From Globodera rostochiensis (Eukaryota; Nematoda; Chromadorea; Rhabditida; Heteroderidae), in contig JAEVLN010000070.1 in NCBI GenBank assembly GCA_018350325.1, positions 16,403 to 42,081 of the forward strand: a stretch of 25,679 nt of DNA, read 5' to 3'. The translations under genes were made by a program, and so were the position numbers. Below, piece by piece: positions 1-10,955 of the stretch (position 1 is the stretch's first letter; every line of letters begins with the position of its first letter). The notes under the pieces were generated by a model that did no database searches, was not told the DNA's origin, and was given only the letters and a program-made list of their open reading frames with translations.

Positions 1-20
1 ATAATGTATATCACCAATGA

Positions 21-179
21 TTACAAAAATAAAAAATCAGATAAGTAACTTGTTGAACGGCATATATGAGCAATTATTGGCGCACAAACGAAAAATTCCA
101 ACGAAACAAATGTGTTAAACAGATACGTGTATAGTGCGCAAAATATTTTGTAAATCGTCAAATAAAAAGGAAATGTCAT
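21..179 (-). other. 52-codon hydrophobic small ORF
   Basis: ATG at 179 to TAA at 21 encodes a hydrophobic peptide with several Phe, Leu and Cys (FVSLEFFVCAPIIAHIC in the middle). It could span a membrane, but A-rich DNA gives Phe-rich antisense frames by chance. Confidence 0.12.
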
Positions 180-2559
180 ATATAAATACTGCATTACATT
201 TCGTTTATTCTTCAGATATTTTAATATGCATATTTTACACTAATTTTGCCAAAGACCAATAACCTTTAAAATATGATTATTAAAAATACATAAATAAAAG
301 TTTATAAAGCTACAAAAATTTAAAACCTGCAAAGAATTAATAAATTGCATAAAAGTTAGTTAATGAGGATTTATACGAGAAATATAAGCAAAAGTATGAA
401 AAAATTTTCAAATCAATTTTCTTTCTTACGTATAAAAAATTTAAAATATAATCGCAATTGAATTAAATTTTATTATGAGTATATTAACGACAAACAAAAA
501 TAGTAATCACAAATTGGAAAATAACATTGAAATAATGATCTGAGTGCACCATTTTTAAATATAAAAAAAACAAAATTATCTACTAAATAAAAAAAAAGAA
601 AATCTCGCAAATTCTTAGAGCGAAAAATTGCTGACTGATAATAAAAATAGGATTAAAGAATAGATGACGTATTCGTAGACTCAATTGATGGTCAAAGGTT
701 GACTGTTATGGTTTTTCCTAAACACAAACTGCACAAAGTCAGCAAGTTCATCATATATGAAATATTTTTTCCTTTAGTCATTTATAAGCTTTAAATGTCT
801 GGTATACAGTTATAATTTAAAAGCGAGTTCAACGGCATATTTATATTTATTTTAAAATGTTTAAAGCTGTTGTAACTTAATAAATATAAATAAGTACTTA
901 AAACAGCTATACATATAAAGGCCTTCTGGTCATCAGTCAAGATCGCGAATTTGGGTCTTGGACCCTTATGTTTTTGCATTAATTACCAAAGTAATAGATA
1001 AGACGACGACAACTTTTAAATTTAATAATTAACTTTAATTTAAGAATAACAAAATTCCCAGAATCTTTTTCAAGATCGCTTAAAAACAAAACCATTCTCA
1101 GGCAACGAGTTAATAAAAAAAAATATTTTAAGGACGCTTTTAATTTATCTATAAATTATTAAATAATTAAATTAATATAATATTTACTTCTTTGTTTATA
1201 TAAAATAGTAAATTTAGAGTTTTGAAACATTTATCAACCTTAATTCTCGAAGAAAAAATGTAGAAACAGAATTTTTTATGTCCGTAATTATGGTGTAAAA
1301 TTAATTCTAAATAATTCAAGACTTGTAATATAACTTATTAATAGATTCGCCTGCTAAGATTTTATGTGGAAGGGCAGTTAAAAAAAAATAAAGCAGTAAA
1401 AGATTAATTCTTATAAATAAACATATTACTGGCACATCTTTACCAATAAATTTGGAAAATCAATATTTGGAAGACTAAATAGAGCTTACAAAAATAAAAC
1501 ATTATATTGACTAATTAAAATTATAAAACATAAATTTAAAAATAAATTCAATTATTTTTTAACAAAGTTTCTTGATAAAAAGGAAATTGAATTAATGAAG
1601 TTAAATTTGAAATATTAAAAAGACAATAATATTTCATGCTTTTAAATTTGTAAATAATAAATCGAAAAAGGCAAAAAGTAAAGTTCTGTGACCCAGAAGT
1701 CACTGTATCAAAACATATTTTTAGGTAAAATAATATTCTTCACCGAAAACGAGTCGCTTGCATATATAATTTCAAATTTTGGATCTCTTAACGACGACTG
1801 TAATATAAATATTTTTGAAATATATTAAAAATGTAAACGAATTCTTTTTAATTATATTGTTTATTTAACTATGTTGGTTATCACTATTAAAGTTTCAAGT
1901 TGATCATTCAGTATTTGACACATATATTTTATATTGGGTTTTTAGAAAATAACTTTATAAAATGCATACTCGCGCTGTAGGTTTCATATATTTAGAATTA
2001 TTTGTTTGGCAAAGTTTATACAGCATCTCTGTGCTATTGTTCGATTCGGCATGAATCGGGAAGAAAATGCTGATACTTTTATTTGCACTATTTTCTTTCA
2101 GACCCATTCGTGCGCAATAAACAAATCAATCTTTCTGTTCTTTTATTTTAATTTTTTTATTTCATTTATTCAAAAACTTCTTAATGTTTGTCGATTAAGT
2201 GAATTTTCTGAATAAATAATTTATTTATTTGTATTTCTACTATTATGATTATAATTAATTTATAGTAGCAAATAGCTTAAATACATGTCAAATAAGTAAA
2301 TTATTTGTCAAATTTGTGGGAAAATCAATATTTTTTCTTTAAAAAAAAAATTTAATAAAGAATGTTGTGATTATTATTTTTTAAATTTTTTGAATATGTT
2401 TATTATTTTCAATTACTTGAACCTCCTATCATATTTTTAGCTCAAAAGGTAGTATGTGTTAGTTTATTTCCGTGGTCGGTCGACTTTATTTTTAATGAAA
2501 ATTTAAAAAGATGCGATTGGCAACCTTATATAAAAATATTTTATTTTATTAATTAACAG
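180..2559. other. AT-rich region without a supported gene
   Basis: A-rich on the plus strand up to about 1.8 kb, then T-rich. It contains the weak exon candidate at 681-771 and, at about 2086-2100, TATTTTCTTTCAG, a good-looking plus-strand splice acceptor with no recognisable exon after it. Otherwise nothing supported. Confidence 0.5.
681..771 (-). other. Candidate terminal exon
   Basis: From acceptor ACTAAAG the minus strand reads KKYFIYDELADFVQFVFRKN and nine more residues to TGA. Upstream on the same strand, an ATG at 979 opens MQKHKGPRPKFAILTDDQKA, but no donor joins the two in frame convincingly. Confidence 0.2.
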
Positions 2560-2697
2560 ATGAACACTGCGCTTCTCAATGCCGCCCAAAGCGGTGCGCA
2601 GTTTGCGACAACATTGGCTTCATGCTTTGGGAACGAAGTTGTTAATTTCTCAGCAGCGGATTTTGTGATAGCATTCTGTGTTTATTTTAAAAAATGA
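2560..2697 (+). other. GC islet with 45-codon ORF on the plus strand
   Basis: About half G+C, in contrast with its flanks. The plus strand has acceptor-like AATTAACAG directly before an ATG reading MNTALLNAAQSGAQFATTLA up to TGA. The minus strand is also open, from AAACACAG at about 2682 to TAA, reading NAITKSAAEKLTTSFPKHEA and on. The direction cannot be settled. Confidence 0.25.
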
Positions 2698-3195
2698 CTT
2701 GTATTGCGTATTTAATTATTTTGGTATTAAGAAGGCGTTAATATAATAGGAAATTGACTTATTATTTCGAACTAATAATCTAATTAGATTATTTCTGATC
2801 AATTTAATACATTTTTCCTCAAAAAAAGGATTTTTTAATATTTCTTGAATGCATTTATTTTAAATAATACATCATTGCATTAAATACATTCAAAAATGTA
2901 GATTCATCAAAATTTTGATAAATGAGTTGTATTGCGAATTTGTATTTAGCAGATAAGAGGTATTAATATCTTTAGTTTATGTTTTTTTTTACAAAATTAA
3001 TTATTGCTTATTTTTTGGATTTTTGTCTTTTTATTTTATTTTTGATATCTATTAGCAATTATTTTTTACATATTAACTTACCTTAAAATAAAATGCTTTC
3101 TCAAAGGCCAGCTTTTTTAGAAAAAACTGAATTATTTGAAGTCATTTTTGAAATCATTATTTCCTGTTTACACATTTATTTGACTTATCTTACGC
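2698..3195. other. AT-rich spacer
   Basis: T-rich DNA with an ATG-started 49-codon plus-strand frame at 3093-3242 that runs into c1. Its length is expected by chance. Nothing else supported. Confidence 0.5.
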
Positions 3196-3609
3196 AACAA
3201 AGTCCCATCCAGGTTGAGACACGGATTTCAGATAGTTGGTAAATGTTGATTAATGCTTAATTTTAATATATATATTTATATGAAATTTTAAATTTAAAAA
3301 TATTTTTAAGTACATTTAGATGTAATTTATTTTAGACATTTATTCATCTTTTTTGTACGGTTAGCCTCGTTGTGCTCAAAGTAATACCTCCTCGATCACG
3401 AATCGTCGATTTAGGTTTTATTATTATTAAAATTTAGTATATTTATTTGTTTACAATTTTAGTAATTTTTTAATCGATTTACATAATTAAGTGTATATAA
3501 ATAAATTCGCAATTATTTAATTTTTTTAGTTGATGGGTTTGTTTCTGATCGCTATTATAATATATTACATGGAAACAGCTTAATTAAATTTAAAAAAACA
3601 CGTGCTTAC

Positions 3610-3668
3610 ATAAAACATGCGCTTGGCACGGTTTTGAATTCCTTGCCATGTCCCGGTGGCTCGAACTT
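3610..3668 (-). other. Candidate 59-nt exon with strong splice sites
   Basis: On the minus strand a GC-rich islet runs from acceptor TTGTCGCAG to donor GTAAGC and reads KFEPPGHGKEFKTVPSACF. It lies inside c1 in a part absent from c2. Confidence 0.3.
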
Positions 3669-4355
3669 CTGCGACAATATTTTTAAATAATTCATATTGA
3701 ATAAAAAAAAGAAGTTTATGATATGAACTTTTAAGCATTTTATATTAAAATTTTTTCGTTTTCTAATTCGAGATCGTTAATTTAAAAAGAAATTTGGAAT
3801 AAGACACAATTAGTCGGCATCTAGTTTTAAACTATTTCTGAATTAACATGTAATTAATATTTCGTCTTTCTATGGCATTATTTAATCGTATTTATTCACA
3901 TTTTTCTTTTATTTATTTTAGCTTGTAATAAATTTATATTGGCCGAATTCGCTTCTTGGGCATGTATTATTACCATTTTCGATATCTGCTTTTGTATCAA
4001 ATAAGCACATTGCAATATTAGAAAATATTAATTTGTTTAACATTTTCGTAATTTTACCTAAAATTCATTATTAATAATTACGTAATATTTGGGATTTTCA
4101 TTATTTATGATTTTTTTAAACACGGATTCATTTTTAATGTTTAGGTGAAAAGTTTTTTTTAATTTTATTTTGTAATTTTGACCTAAGACTTTGTAGCCGT
4201 CCAAATTCCATTGTATAAGTTAATTTTAAAATATCTATTTATTATTTGGAACGTGTTTGTTCTATTATTTTTATTTATATAAACTATATTAATTTCTTCT
4301 GCTTAATAGTGTCTAACTATTATTGTTATTAAATTAATTTAAATATTGCTTTAAC

Positions 4356-4442
4356 TTTAGTTGAGAAATCATTTGGGGTGTTAAGTAATTCATTTGCCGT
4401 TCTTGTCCCAAACTGCTCCTGCTGCGCGAAATCGTTTTCTTG
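4356..4442 (-). other. Candidate 87-nt exon, both junctions phase 0
   Basis: Acceptor CACCATAG and donor GTTAAA bound 29 open codons beginning QENDFAQQEQFGTRTANELL. In the related copy at 21175-21260 the acceptor AG is lost and a one-base insertion shifts the frame, so if this was ever an exon, the other copy is a pseudoexon. The GC-rich part differs much more between copies than its flanks, which argues against protein constraint. Confidence 0.25.
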
Positions 4443-5411
4443 CTATGGTGATTGGAAAGTGTTGTACAGTTTTTATAACATGTTTAACGTAAACATAATA
4501 ATGAGTTATATATCATATGTTATTTTATTGCTTATTTAAAAATATTATATTTTATTGATGTTATAGCAAAATAATTAAAGCAAAATTAAATCATTTTTAA
4601 CATAATTTAATTTAAGTTTAATAACAGATTGTTTTTAATATAAAAAATTTATGTGCTTTGTCTAAATAGTTGTTTTATTGTTTTTTTTCCGTAACGAATA
4701 TTTCGTTTTTCCAATTTAACAACTAACATTGATCCTGTCCGCGTGTCCAAGCATTTGTAATTTTAAATTGCCCTTAAATAGGTAATGTTTTTGTTTTAAT
4801 TGGCTTATTTTTCCTTTATTGTTAATTACATTGTCAGAAGGAAAAAAAGTAATAATTCGCATGCTTCATGACATTTTGTAAAAACACATATTTAACTTTT
4901 TTGGTGGATTTTTGTGCAACAAATTCGGGAAGATTTTCAAATTTTAAATACATTTTGAGTATTTTTTATTAACCAACACCAATCATGGTTCTTTACTTGT
5001 TCGCCAGCTCTATAAAAATGAATTCAATTTATAAATTGTTAAATTAAACATTTCATTTAAAATTGCGCCTTTTGATCTGTTGGGTTGCAGCATCTGCACT
5101 TAGTTTATTGTGTTAAATTTGTTCGTCCACCACAAAAGATTTCCACGTCTAATGTAAGTGATTCCGGACATTTATACAAATAACGAGACGAAAATGATAG
5201 GTGTGCGCACAACCTAAGGTTCAGACGATATTGTCAAAACAATCCAATCTAGAACATTATAATTTGATGCAAAAGAAAACTAAATGGATTAAGTCAGTAT
5301 GATTTGTTTATAAAATATATGTTTATTCCATTTAAATTAACAAATACAAAAAAATTTCTTATTTTTAATTAGTATCATTTAATTATGTTCAGCTCTCGTT
5401 TTTATGGAAAT

Positions 5412-5460
5412 TATAGATCACTTATTTCATTTAAAGTAACAAAAGTAATTATTATTTATT
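5412..5460 (+). repeat. Local direct repeat, copy 1
   Basis: TATAGATCACTTATTTCATT and the following AAAGTARYAAAAGTAATTAT recur at 5702-5750, 290 bp downstream. Confidence 0.7.
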
Positions 5461-5701
5461 TTTATTTTTATTTTAGGCGATAGATTGATAGATAATTAAT
5501 CTTGTCCCGACTCAACGAGTGAAGCAAAATAATGCTTTTGGTTTTCCGTTTGCTTATTAAATTTATTTTTTTATTTCACAATAATCGTGTTTTTTAATAG
5601 AATCAAGGCTCAACTACCCTTTTTGTAAAAAGATTTTGTAAATGTATCTACTTATATTATGAATTAGGTTGGAAAGGATTAGATGTAAAAAATTTTATAG
5701 A

Positions 5702-5750
5702 TATAGATCAATTATTTCATATAAAGTAGTAAAAGTAATTATTATTTTAT
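5702..5750 (+). repeat. Local direct repeat, copy 2
   Basis: Second copy of 5412-5460, with a few substitutions. The two suggest a local duplication of at least 49 bp. Confidence 0.7.
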
Positions 5751-7375
5751 TCATCAATCTTAAAGTTTATAAGTTAAAGGGTCATATTTATAAAAAATAA
5801 TTACTTTTAGTTCTAATATTTTTAAGCATACATCACTATAGAATTATAAATTATATTGTTTACGACAATCTATTAAGCATTTAGTATAATATTTATAAGA
5901 CTTGTGACCTTCCTTTCGTTTTCAAACAAATGTTAGCCATTCCGCTATAAAGAAAAATTCGATTTATCAAATTATAAACATGGTACTGCATCATTATGAA
6001 CATCGTATAATAATTAGCAATATTTTGACTAAAAATTTGGAATATAATAAGGCTCATTTGGTAGTATTTTTTAATCCTTTTCTTTTTGACTCAATTAAAT
6101 TTTTTTATACATTTATAAATATAACAATGTTTTGAAGTCCAAACTTATTTTAGTAATATTAAATAAAACAGCAAGAAATAGTCTTTGATTTGATTTACAT
6201 TAAATTGCATCACGTGGATCCTTGTTTGTTTGTCAAACATTTGCTTTCTGTAACTCTAACCAATAAACTTTCGTTTTGGCAAAAATTAATTATTTTTATT
6301 TTTTGCATAATGGCTTTATAAAGTTTAATTTCCCGCATAATTTTGACAATAATTGGTTTCTTAATTTGATGTAATTGTTTTTTATTTTTGTTTTCTTAGT
6401 TCGCCTTTCGTGGGCCACCATTGAACAATTTAAAAAATTTAATTTTTATGTGGGTGTCTTATTTAACAAGCTAAAAATATGTTATTAATCAGAGATAAAA
6501 AAATGTTTAAATTTTTATCAATAATTTTTAAAACATATAATACATTAAAAAAATGTATTGATGATAAATATATTAAACAAAATAATATATAATTTTTCAA
6601 TAAACAAGGCTCAGCAATTATCGTCAGCATAAAGTTTTAGTCATTTTTATGTAATTAAACTTTTTTTGTTAATTGGTAGAAAAATTTGATACAAAGATAA
6701 ACAATAATCGTTTTGCGGTTTATGCAGGATGTTGGATTCGTGAATTAATTAATTATTATTTTAAATTTCTATAGTTTATGTATTTTTAGTAAGTAATTTG
6801 ACATTTCATTTAAAGAATCTGATCACTTAATTTTGCAACCGAAGCCTTCTCAATTTGAATATTGCATGCCGCATTTTTATTTTTATTTTCTGTGATTAAA
6901 AAAAGAGTATTATTATTTAATCGTGAAACTTTTGCTAAAATATTATCTTGTTTTTTATTCGAATAAAATTTTTTAATAGAATACACAAAAATTTATGGGC
7001 ACACAATGATCAATTTATTCGAATAAATTTTATTTGATTAATTCTTTAATAATATATAATTATTTAATGTTTAGCCAAATCTTAATTTGAAACTGTCTAA
7101 ATGCTTCACTTCAAAAAATGATGATTTATTAATTATTTTAGTTATTTTTATCTATCTAATTATTTTATTTTTTAATTTGGTTAAAACTATTTCTGAGATG
7201 TAATTTATTTTTGATCGAATTTATTTATTTTATTTTTCTCGCTTTAATTAATTAGTTGACATTTCTGTTAAGCAACACAATTTGAATGTAAAATGAATTT
7301 AATATTTTTATGCTTTGACTCTAGATTCGAATCATAAAATAATAAAGTCAATGATACTATTAGAGACACTTTATT

Positions 7376-7462
7376 TTAATGAAAGCACAAAACATTGCAC
7401 GATATTTCATCTAGATTCTTCCGACGTTGCTGCTTTTTGTCCCATAGACACTGATTTTCCAT
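7376..7462 (-). other. 28-codon small ORF in GC islet
   Basis: ATG at 7462 reads MENQCLWDKKQQRRKNLDEI and on to TAA. It is polar and basic, with no recognised motif. It may be an exon fragment or chance. Confidence 0.15.
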
Positions 7463-8535
7463 TTTATGGCTTTAATATTAGGGTTCTTTAATAAATATGT
7501 TTTAATTGTTAATATTGGTTTAGAATTTTAAATTTTAATACTACATGCAAACTCTATTTCGACTTTGACGAAATCGTAGTCTTCGATCTTTTTATGAACA
7601 AAAATTTAAAAGAATAATTCGGTAGCGATTTCGCGCTGTTTTTAATCTTAATCTTCTCGGTCTTCTCAATTCATTATATTATCAGAAATAATTGATTGTA
7701 ATTATTTTAGTTACACTTTCATTTTCGTTAACAATGATTCATGATTTTTATATTTAATAAGATTCATAGCAATTATTTTTATTATAAACAGACTGTAATT
7801 TTTGTTTGTATTAATAATTTTGTAATTTATGTTTTTTATGCAATTTTTTTCTTTTAATTTCATTTTCGTAGTCAAACTTGAGCATTTTCGCTTTGAGCAA
7901 CATTAATAAATATTAATTTCCAAATTGAATTTCATAATGAATCTTGGATATTTTAGTTTTTTTAAGATTCTGATATGCTTAAAATTTATTAATTATATGT
8001 ATTCCCGGAAAAAAATAAAATATCGACTACCAAATTTTGACCAATCAGTTATAAAGAATTTCATTTCATTTTTTAAACAAAAATTCCATAAAAATGCCTA
8101 AAATATTGGCCCAAAATATGATTTATTTATATGAACTAAAAAGTCGTTCTTATTCAAAAATTTTCGATATAAAAATATTATTTTTGGCCTTTTCTCTAAC
8201 TTAATGGATAATTGATTTTGCTTTTTTAAAAACAAGCATTGATTTTTTTAAATGCTTATTTTTAATTGTTACACATTTACACAGATGACCTGCTTTTATC
8301 CTAACGCCTTTCTAATTATAGATAGTTTAAATGTTTTTTTTTTGTAATTTTTAACAGCAATTTCACATTATTAAATAATTTTTTTGTATTGTTTTATCTA
8401 AATCTACTTATATGTCAGTTTCGAAGTCAATGGTTTACCTATTAAAAATGGTTGTTTTAAAATATTTTTATAGTAAAATTTTGGTCATTAATTTTATATA
8501 ATAACTTTAATTCGTGGTTTTGTTTAAAATTTTAC

Positions 8536-8634
8536 GGCTGTTGTTAGTGGCTGACGAATCCATAATGCACACATCAGATGTATGCTTATCCTTCCCGATA
8601 TGAAGCTGCTCTTTATTAACATATTTAAGTCTAA
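8536..8634 (-). other. Candidate exon in GC islet
   Basis: Open minus-strand frame containing LHIGKDKHTSDVCIMDSS, ending at donor AGCC|GTAAAA. The acceptor (CTCTAAAAG) is weak. No family recognised. Confidence 0.2.
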
Positions 8635-9072
8635 CTTTTAGAGGGTTATACTTGCTTTTAATATTTTATTTAGAAATAAATGTTTGCTTCTGGCATGCCC
8701 AGTTTAAAATTTTGGGATTTTAAAGGTCGTTTGACGTTGAAGTCCTTTGCCAATTTTTATTTCGTTTATTTTGCAGTTACTTGTGAATCTTTCAAATTGT
8801 ATATTTATGAATAAAGTAATATTAAACATTTTAAATTGCTATTTTAGTTGTTTTTATTTATTTTTAATGTAATTGTAATATATCTGATTTAGCTCTATTT
8901 TATGCGGCGGTCTAAAGGATACAGATCAATTGTTTTATATTTTTGTATGTATTACATAAATTATTTTTCTCAATTGTTATGATTCAAATTAATGATTTTT
9001 TTCAACCTTTAAAATTTTAGGTATATTATCAAATTCACATTTGTTGTTGCAGACGAGGGGTGCTCTAACAGC

Positions 9073-9145
9073 AAAAAAAAATTCGTAACTCGTAACAATC
9101 AAAAAAAAATTCGTAACTTATAACAATCAAAAAATCCGTAACTAC
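9073..9145 (+). repeat. 28-bp tandem repeat
   Basis: Two full units, each nine A followed by TTCGTAACTYRTAACAATC, at 9073-9100 and 9101-9128, plus a partial third with AAAAAATCCGTAACT. It follows the pyrimidine-rich TTTGTTGTTGCAG at about 9040-9052, which would be a good plus-strand splice acceptor. Confidence 0.75.
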
Positions 9146-9800
9146 AATTTCCTAACTTCTCATAGTTTGTAATAATACTAAATAAAATTTGGCTATTTAT
9201 TCAAAAATTAAACGAAATTTTTCAAAAATACTAGAAATCTCAAATTAAGGACGGAAAAGGACACGTACCCCCAAATAAAGTACAAAATCTTTAAAAAAAA
9301 GTACATCTGGGACCCCTGACAGGTGTGCGGGTACAATTCTATCATCGCTTTAGTGTATAAAAATGTCTGGATTCTATTAAAACTTGGGCTCACATTAAAT
9401 TAAGGAACGAGCAATGAAAAATGACTATCGACCAATTGATTTTACTTGGGGGGGAGGGGGGGGTCGTCGCATTCATCACCTACGATCTGAGTGATTTTGC
9501 GAAAATATCAAAATGAAAGAACATTTCATTTTGAAGCAAATTCTTATCTTTCATTGAATCCATTTCCCATTCCAATTTCTTCATTCAAATGCAATTAAAT
9601 TAACAAATATATACGTTTTAAATTTAGAAATTAAAAAATGGGAAATAAAGGAAAAGTTAACAGACAAAGCCATGATTAAATATTTAGTGAATTTAAATAT
9701 GTAAAATATAGTATAGTGTAATTACTTTGGTTTTTTTCTGGCCTAATCAATCACTGAATAGAAATTTAACAATAGTTTCAATATTTTTAAACACAAAACA
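9146..9800. other. Region 3' of the zinc finger gene
   Basis: Apart from the poly-G tract, it holds a GC-richer stretch at 9300-9345 around CATCTGGGACCCCTGACAGG. The minus strand has a 61-codon frame through it (9208-9393), not recognised. No canonical AATAAA closely follows the gene's stop at 9801. Confidence 0.35.
9448..9463 (+). repeat. Poly-G tract
   Basis: Seven and eight G separated by one A, in an AT-rich setting. The left flank resembles that of the G-rich tract at 24119-24141. Confidence 0.6.
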
Positions 9801-10930
9801 TCAAAGTTCAATTGAAAAATCGCTTCCAATGTTTTCATCTTCGTTCAAATCAATTTCCTCGACCAATTTAATCATATCCTCTTCTTGTCGGCGCTGGCGT
9901 AATAATGGAAGTCCATTTGGAATCGCTCCATCCTTCTAAAGTACAGCCAATATACAAATTTCAAATGTTTTTAACCTTAAAAACGTGAATAAGGGCATCA
10001 TTTTTTCCATCATCTTCTTTGGAAATTCCACAACAGAGAAAAGATAAATTTGGTTTTGCATAAAAAGTACTAACATTTTTTTCAAATCCAATTCCTGTTT
10101 TTTCCAAACTCTCATTGTGCTTCTGGCAACAGTGAAGTGTTTGCTCGCTGCGTGAAGCGACGTCTTTTTTGCAAAATCCAAAATCTCTATTTTGTCATGG
10201 ATGATAAACACTCGTCGCTTTCGTTTGGTCGGTGGATTTGTCGAATCCTCTTCGTCCTCTGAAGTCAACAGTTGAATATTTGGTTCATAGTTGATGGACG
10301 GCGAAGACGCTGATGTTGTTGGCTTGTCTCTGACGGATGGTGCTGTCTTCACAATATTCGCGTTTTCGTTGGCTACGTGCTCGTCACGAAGCCAACATTC
10401 ACAACAGATGACTTTTGCGCCGTATCCTTCTTCTCCATCGATTGAGATCGAGCACAGCGAAATTGCATGGCAGGGTTCAAAGCATTTTTTGCAAAAGTGC
10501 GCGCCGGAGGATGGAGTATTGCACGAAACACAAACCTAAATTTAAAGGAGAAAAATTCTTATTCTTTATTTTGGCTTTACTTTTTCGTTTTTCGATGAGT
10601 TTCCAATTTCTTCCATCCTTTAACAAGCAGGAAATTCAAAATCAATAAACGTGTTAAGCTAGAATTAGTAAAATTGCTTATAATTTAGAAACAGCTAAGG
10701 TGAAAATAAAAACATAAATGCGCAGTATATGAGAAAGGAAGAATGAGTATATACTGGCAAATTAGGGGGGAGTTCTAATTTAGGGGGGCGTTATATTTTA
10801 GGTTATACGGTAATTTCAAATTGTGGGTTGCGGAGTTTTTGCTCTTCGCAATTGCGCTATAACCAGTTTGGGACGTGTCACTTCTCTCCCCTTCTTCGTT
10901 GTTGGGATTCCATCCAAGACCAGTCTTCAT
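9801..10930 (-). CDS. Four-exon gene: zinc finger plus Psq/Pogo-like helix-turn-helix protein
   Basis: The model joins 10930-10809, 10617-10581, 10535-10071 and 9935-9801 into 252 codons plus TGA, all junctions in frame. Residues 55-100 hold a Cys/His cluster: CxxC (55, 58), then HFCKKC and CH (66-76), Cys81, a GEEGYG turn (87-92) and CCEC (97-100). This resembles zinc fingers found in SCAND3/KRBA2-type transposon-derived proteins. A Ser/Asp/Glu linker leads to basic KRKRR (157-161) and a helix-turn-helix at about 162-204, with AASKHFTVARSTMRVWKKQ as the recognition part, similar to Psq, Brinker or Pogo N-terminal domains. The last exon is acidic. No DDE transposase domain follows, so it is probably a nuclear DNA-binding protein derived from a transposon, or a truncated element. 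GC content is well above the surroundings. The zinc finger/HTH exon is secure; exon 1 and the last splice are less so. Confidence 0.7.
9936..10070 (-). other. Candidate 135-nt phase-0 intron with open reading frame
   Basis: Donor GTACTT follows the HTH exon and acceptor TACTTTAG precedes the acidic last exon. The length is a multiple of three and the intron has no in-frame stop until the TAG of its own acceptor. Retention would give a different, hydrophobic 44-residue tail. A competing donor GTTAGT four bases upstream would change the phase and end the protein soon after entering the last exon. Confidence 0.5.
10536..10580 (-). other. 45-nt phase-0 intron
   Basis: The donor is AAA|GTAAAG and the acceptor AAATTTAG|GTT. 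The frame upstream would stop at TAA a few codons into the intron, and the frame downstream has a TAG formed by the acceptor itself, so removal is needed to join the start codon to the zinc finger. Its length is typical of compact nematode-type introns. Confidence 0.65.
10618..10808 (-). other. Candidate 191-nt phase-2 intron
   Basis: It runs from donor CC|GTATAA to acceptor GTTAAAG|G. The acceptor lacks a strong pyrimidine tract. It contains two G6 tracts, at about 10766-10771 and 10784-10789, each in the context AATT(T)AGGGGGG. Confidence 0.4.
10809..10930 (-). other. Candidate first coding exon of the zinc finger/HTH gene
   Basis: An ATG at 10930 opens 40 codons of polar, GC-rich sequence starting MKTGLGWNPNNEEGE. 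A GTATAA donor at 10808 leaves two bases (CC). The acceptor ending at 10618 supplies G and puts the following ATGGAAGAA in frame, so this exon fits the downstream gene. If not spliced, the frame runs 11 codons further to a TAG. The alternative is that translation starts at the ATG at 10616 and this islet is 5' UTR or a separate small ORF. Confidence 0.45.
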
Positions 10931-10955
10931 TTTGGTTAAATTACTGTAGATAAGC
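10931..10955 (-). promoter_or_regulatory. Possible trans-splice acceptor and short 5' UTR
   Basis: On the minus strand CTTATCTACAG lies 13 nt before the candidate ATG at 10930. In nematodes such a site often receives a spliced leader. No leader gene is visible in the window, so this is inference. It could equally be the acceptor of a cis-spliced upstream exon. Confidence 0.25.

Larger units (their letters stand above)
3196..5324 (+). repeat. Dispersed repeat c1, long copy
   Basis: Seven colinear blocks match 20492-21447 in the same orientation: 3196-3249, 3436-3553, 3764-3922, 4017-4410, 4446-4533, 5106-5171 and 5281-5324. The matches include AT-rich stretches and a nearly exact block around CCACGTCTAATGTAAGTGAT. 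The parts between blocks (for example 4534-5105) are missing in the other copy. No reverse transcriptase, transposase or clear terminal repeat is seen. It may be a segmental duplication or a non-autonomous element. Confidence 0.85.
5325..9072. other. AT-rich region without a supported gene
   Basis: Strongly T-rich on the plus strand, with several acceptor-like TTTTAG and TTTGCAG motifs (near 5475, 8776, 9019 and 9052) and the small islets listed at 7376 and 8536. It could be intronic for a plus-strand gene, but no exon is established. Confidence 0.4.

Noticed and set aside
681..771. GKTIT stretch in one frame suggested a ubiquitin fragment
   Set aside because: Only about seven residues agree, a stop follows at once, and a different frame of the same islet is open for longer.
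9073..9145. CRISPR-like array
   Set aside because: The units are directly adjacent with no spacers, and the DNA is clearly eukaryotic.
9300..9345. CAGGGGTCCCAGA on the minus strand, similar to hAT transposon ends
   Set aside because: No matching inverted end or 8-bp target duplication was found on the other side.
9727..9939. Plus-strand frame of 70 codons
   Set aside because: It is the antisense of the acidic last exon of the minus-strand gene.
10291..10648. Plus-strand frames of 82 and 77 codons
   Set aside because: They are antisense shadows of the zinc finger and first exons of the minus-strand gene, whose Cys/His pattern and splice sites decide the strand.
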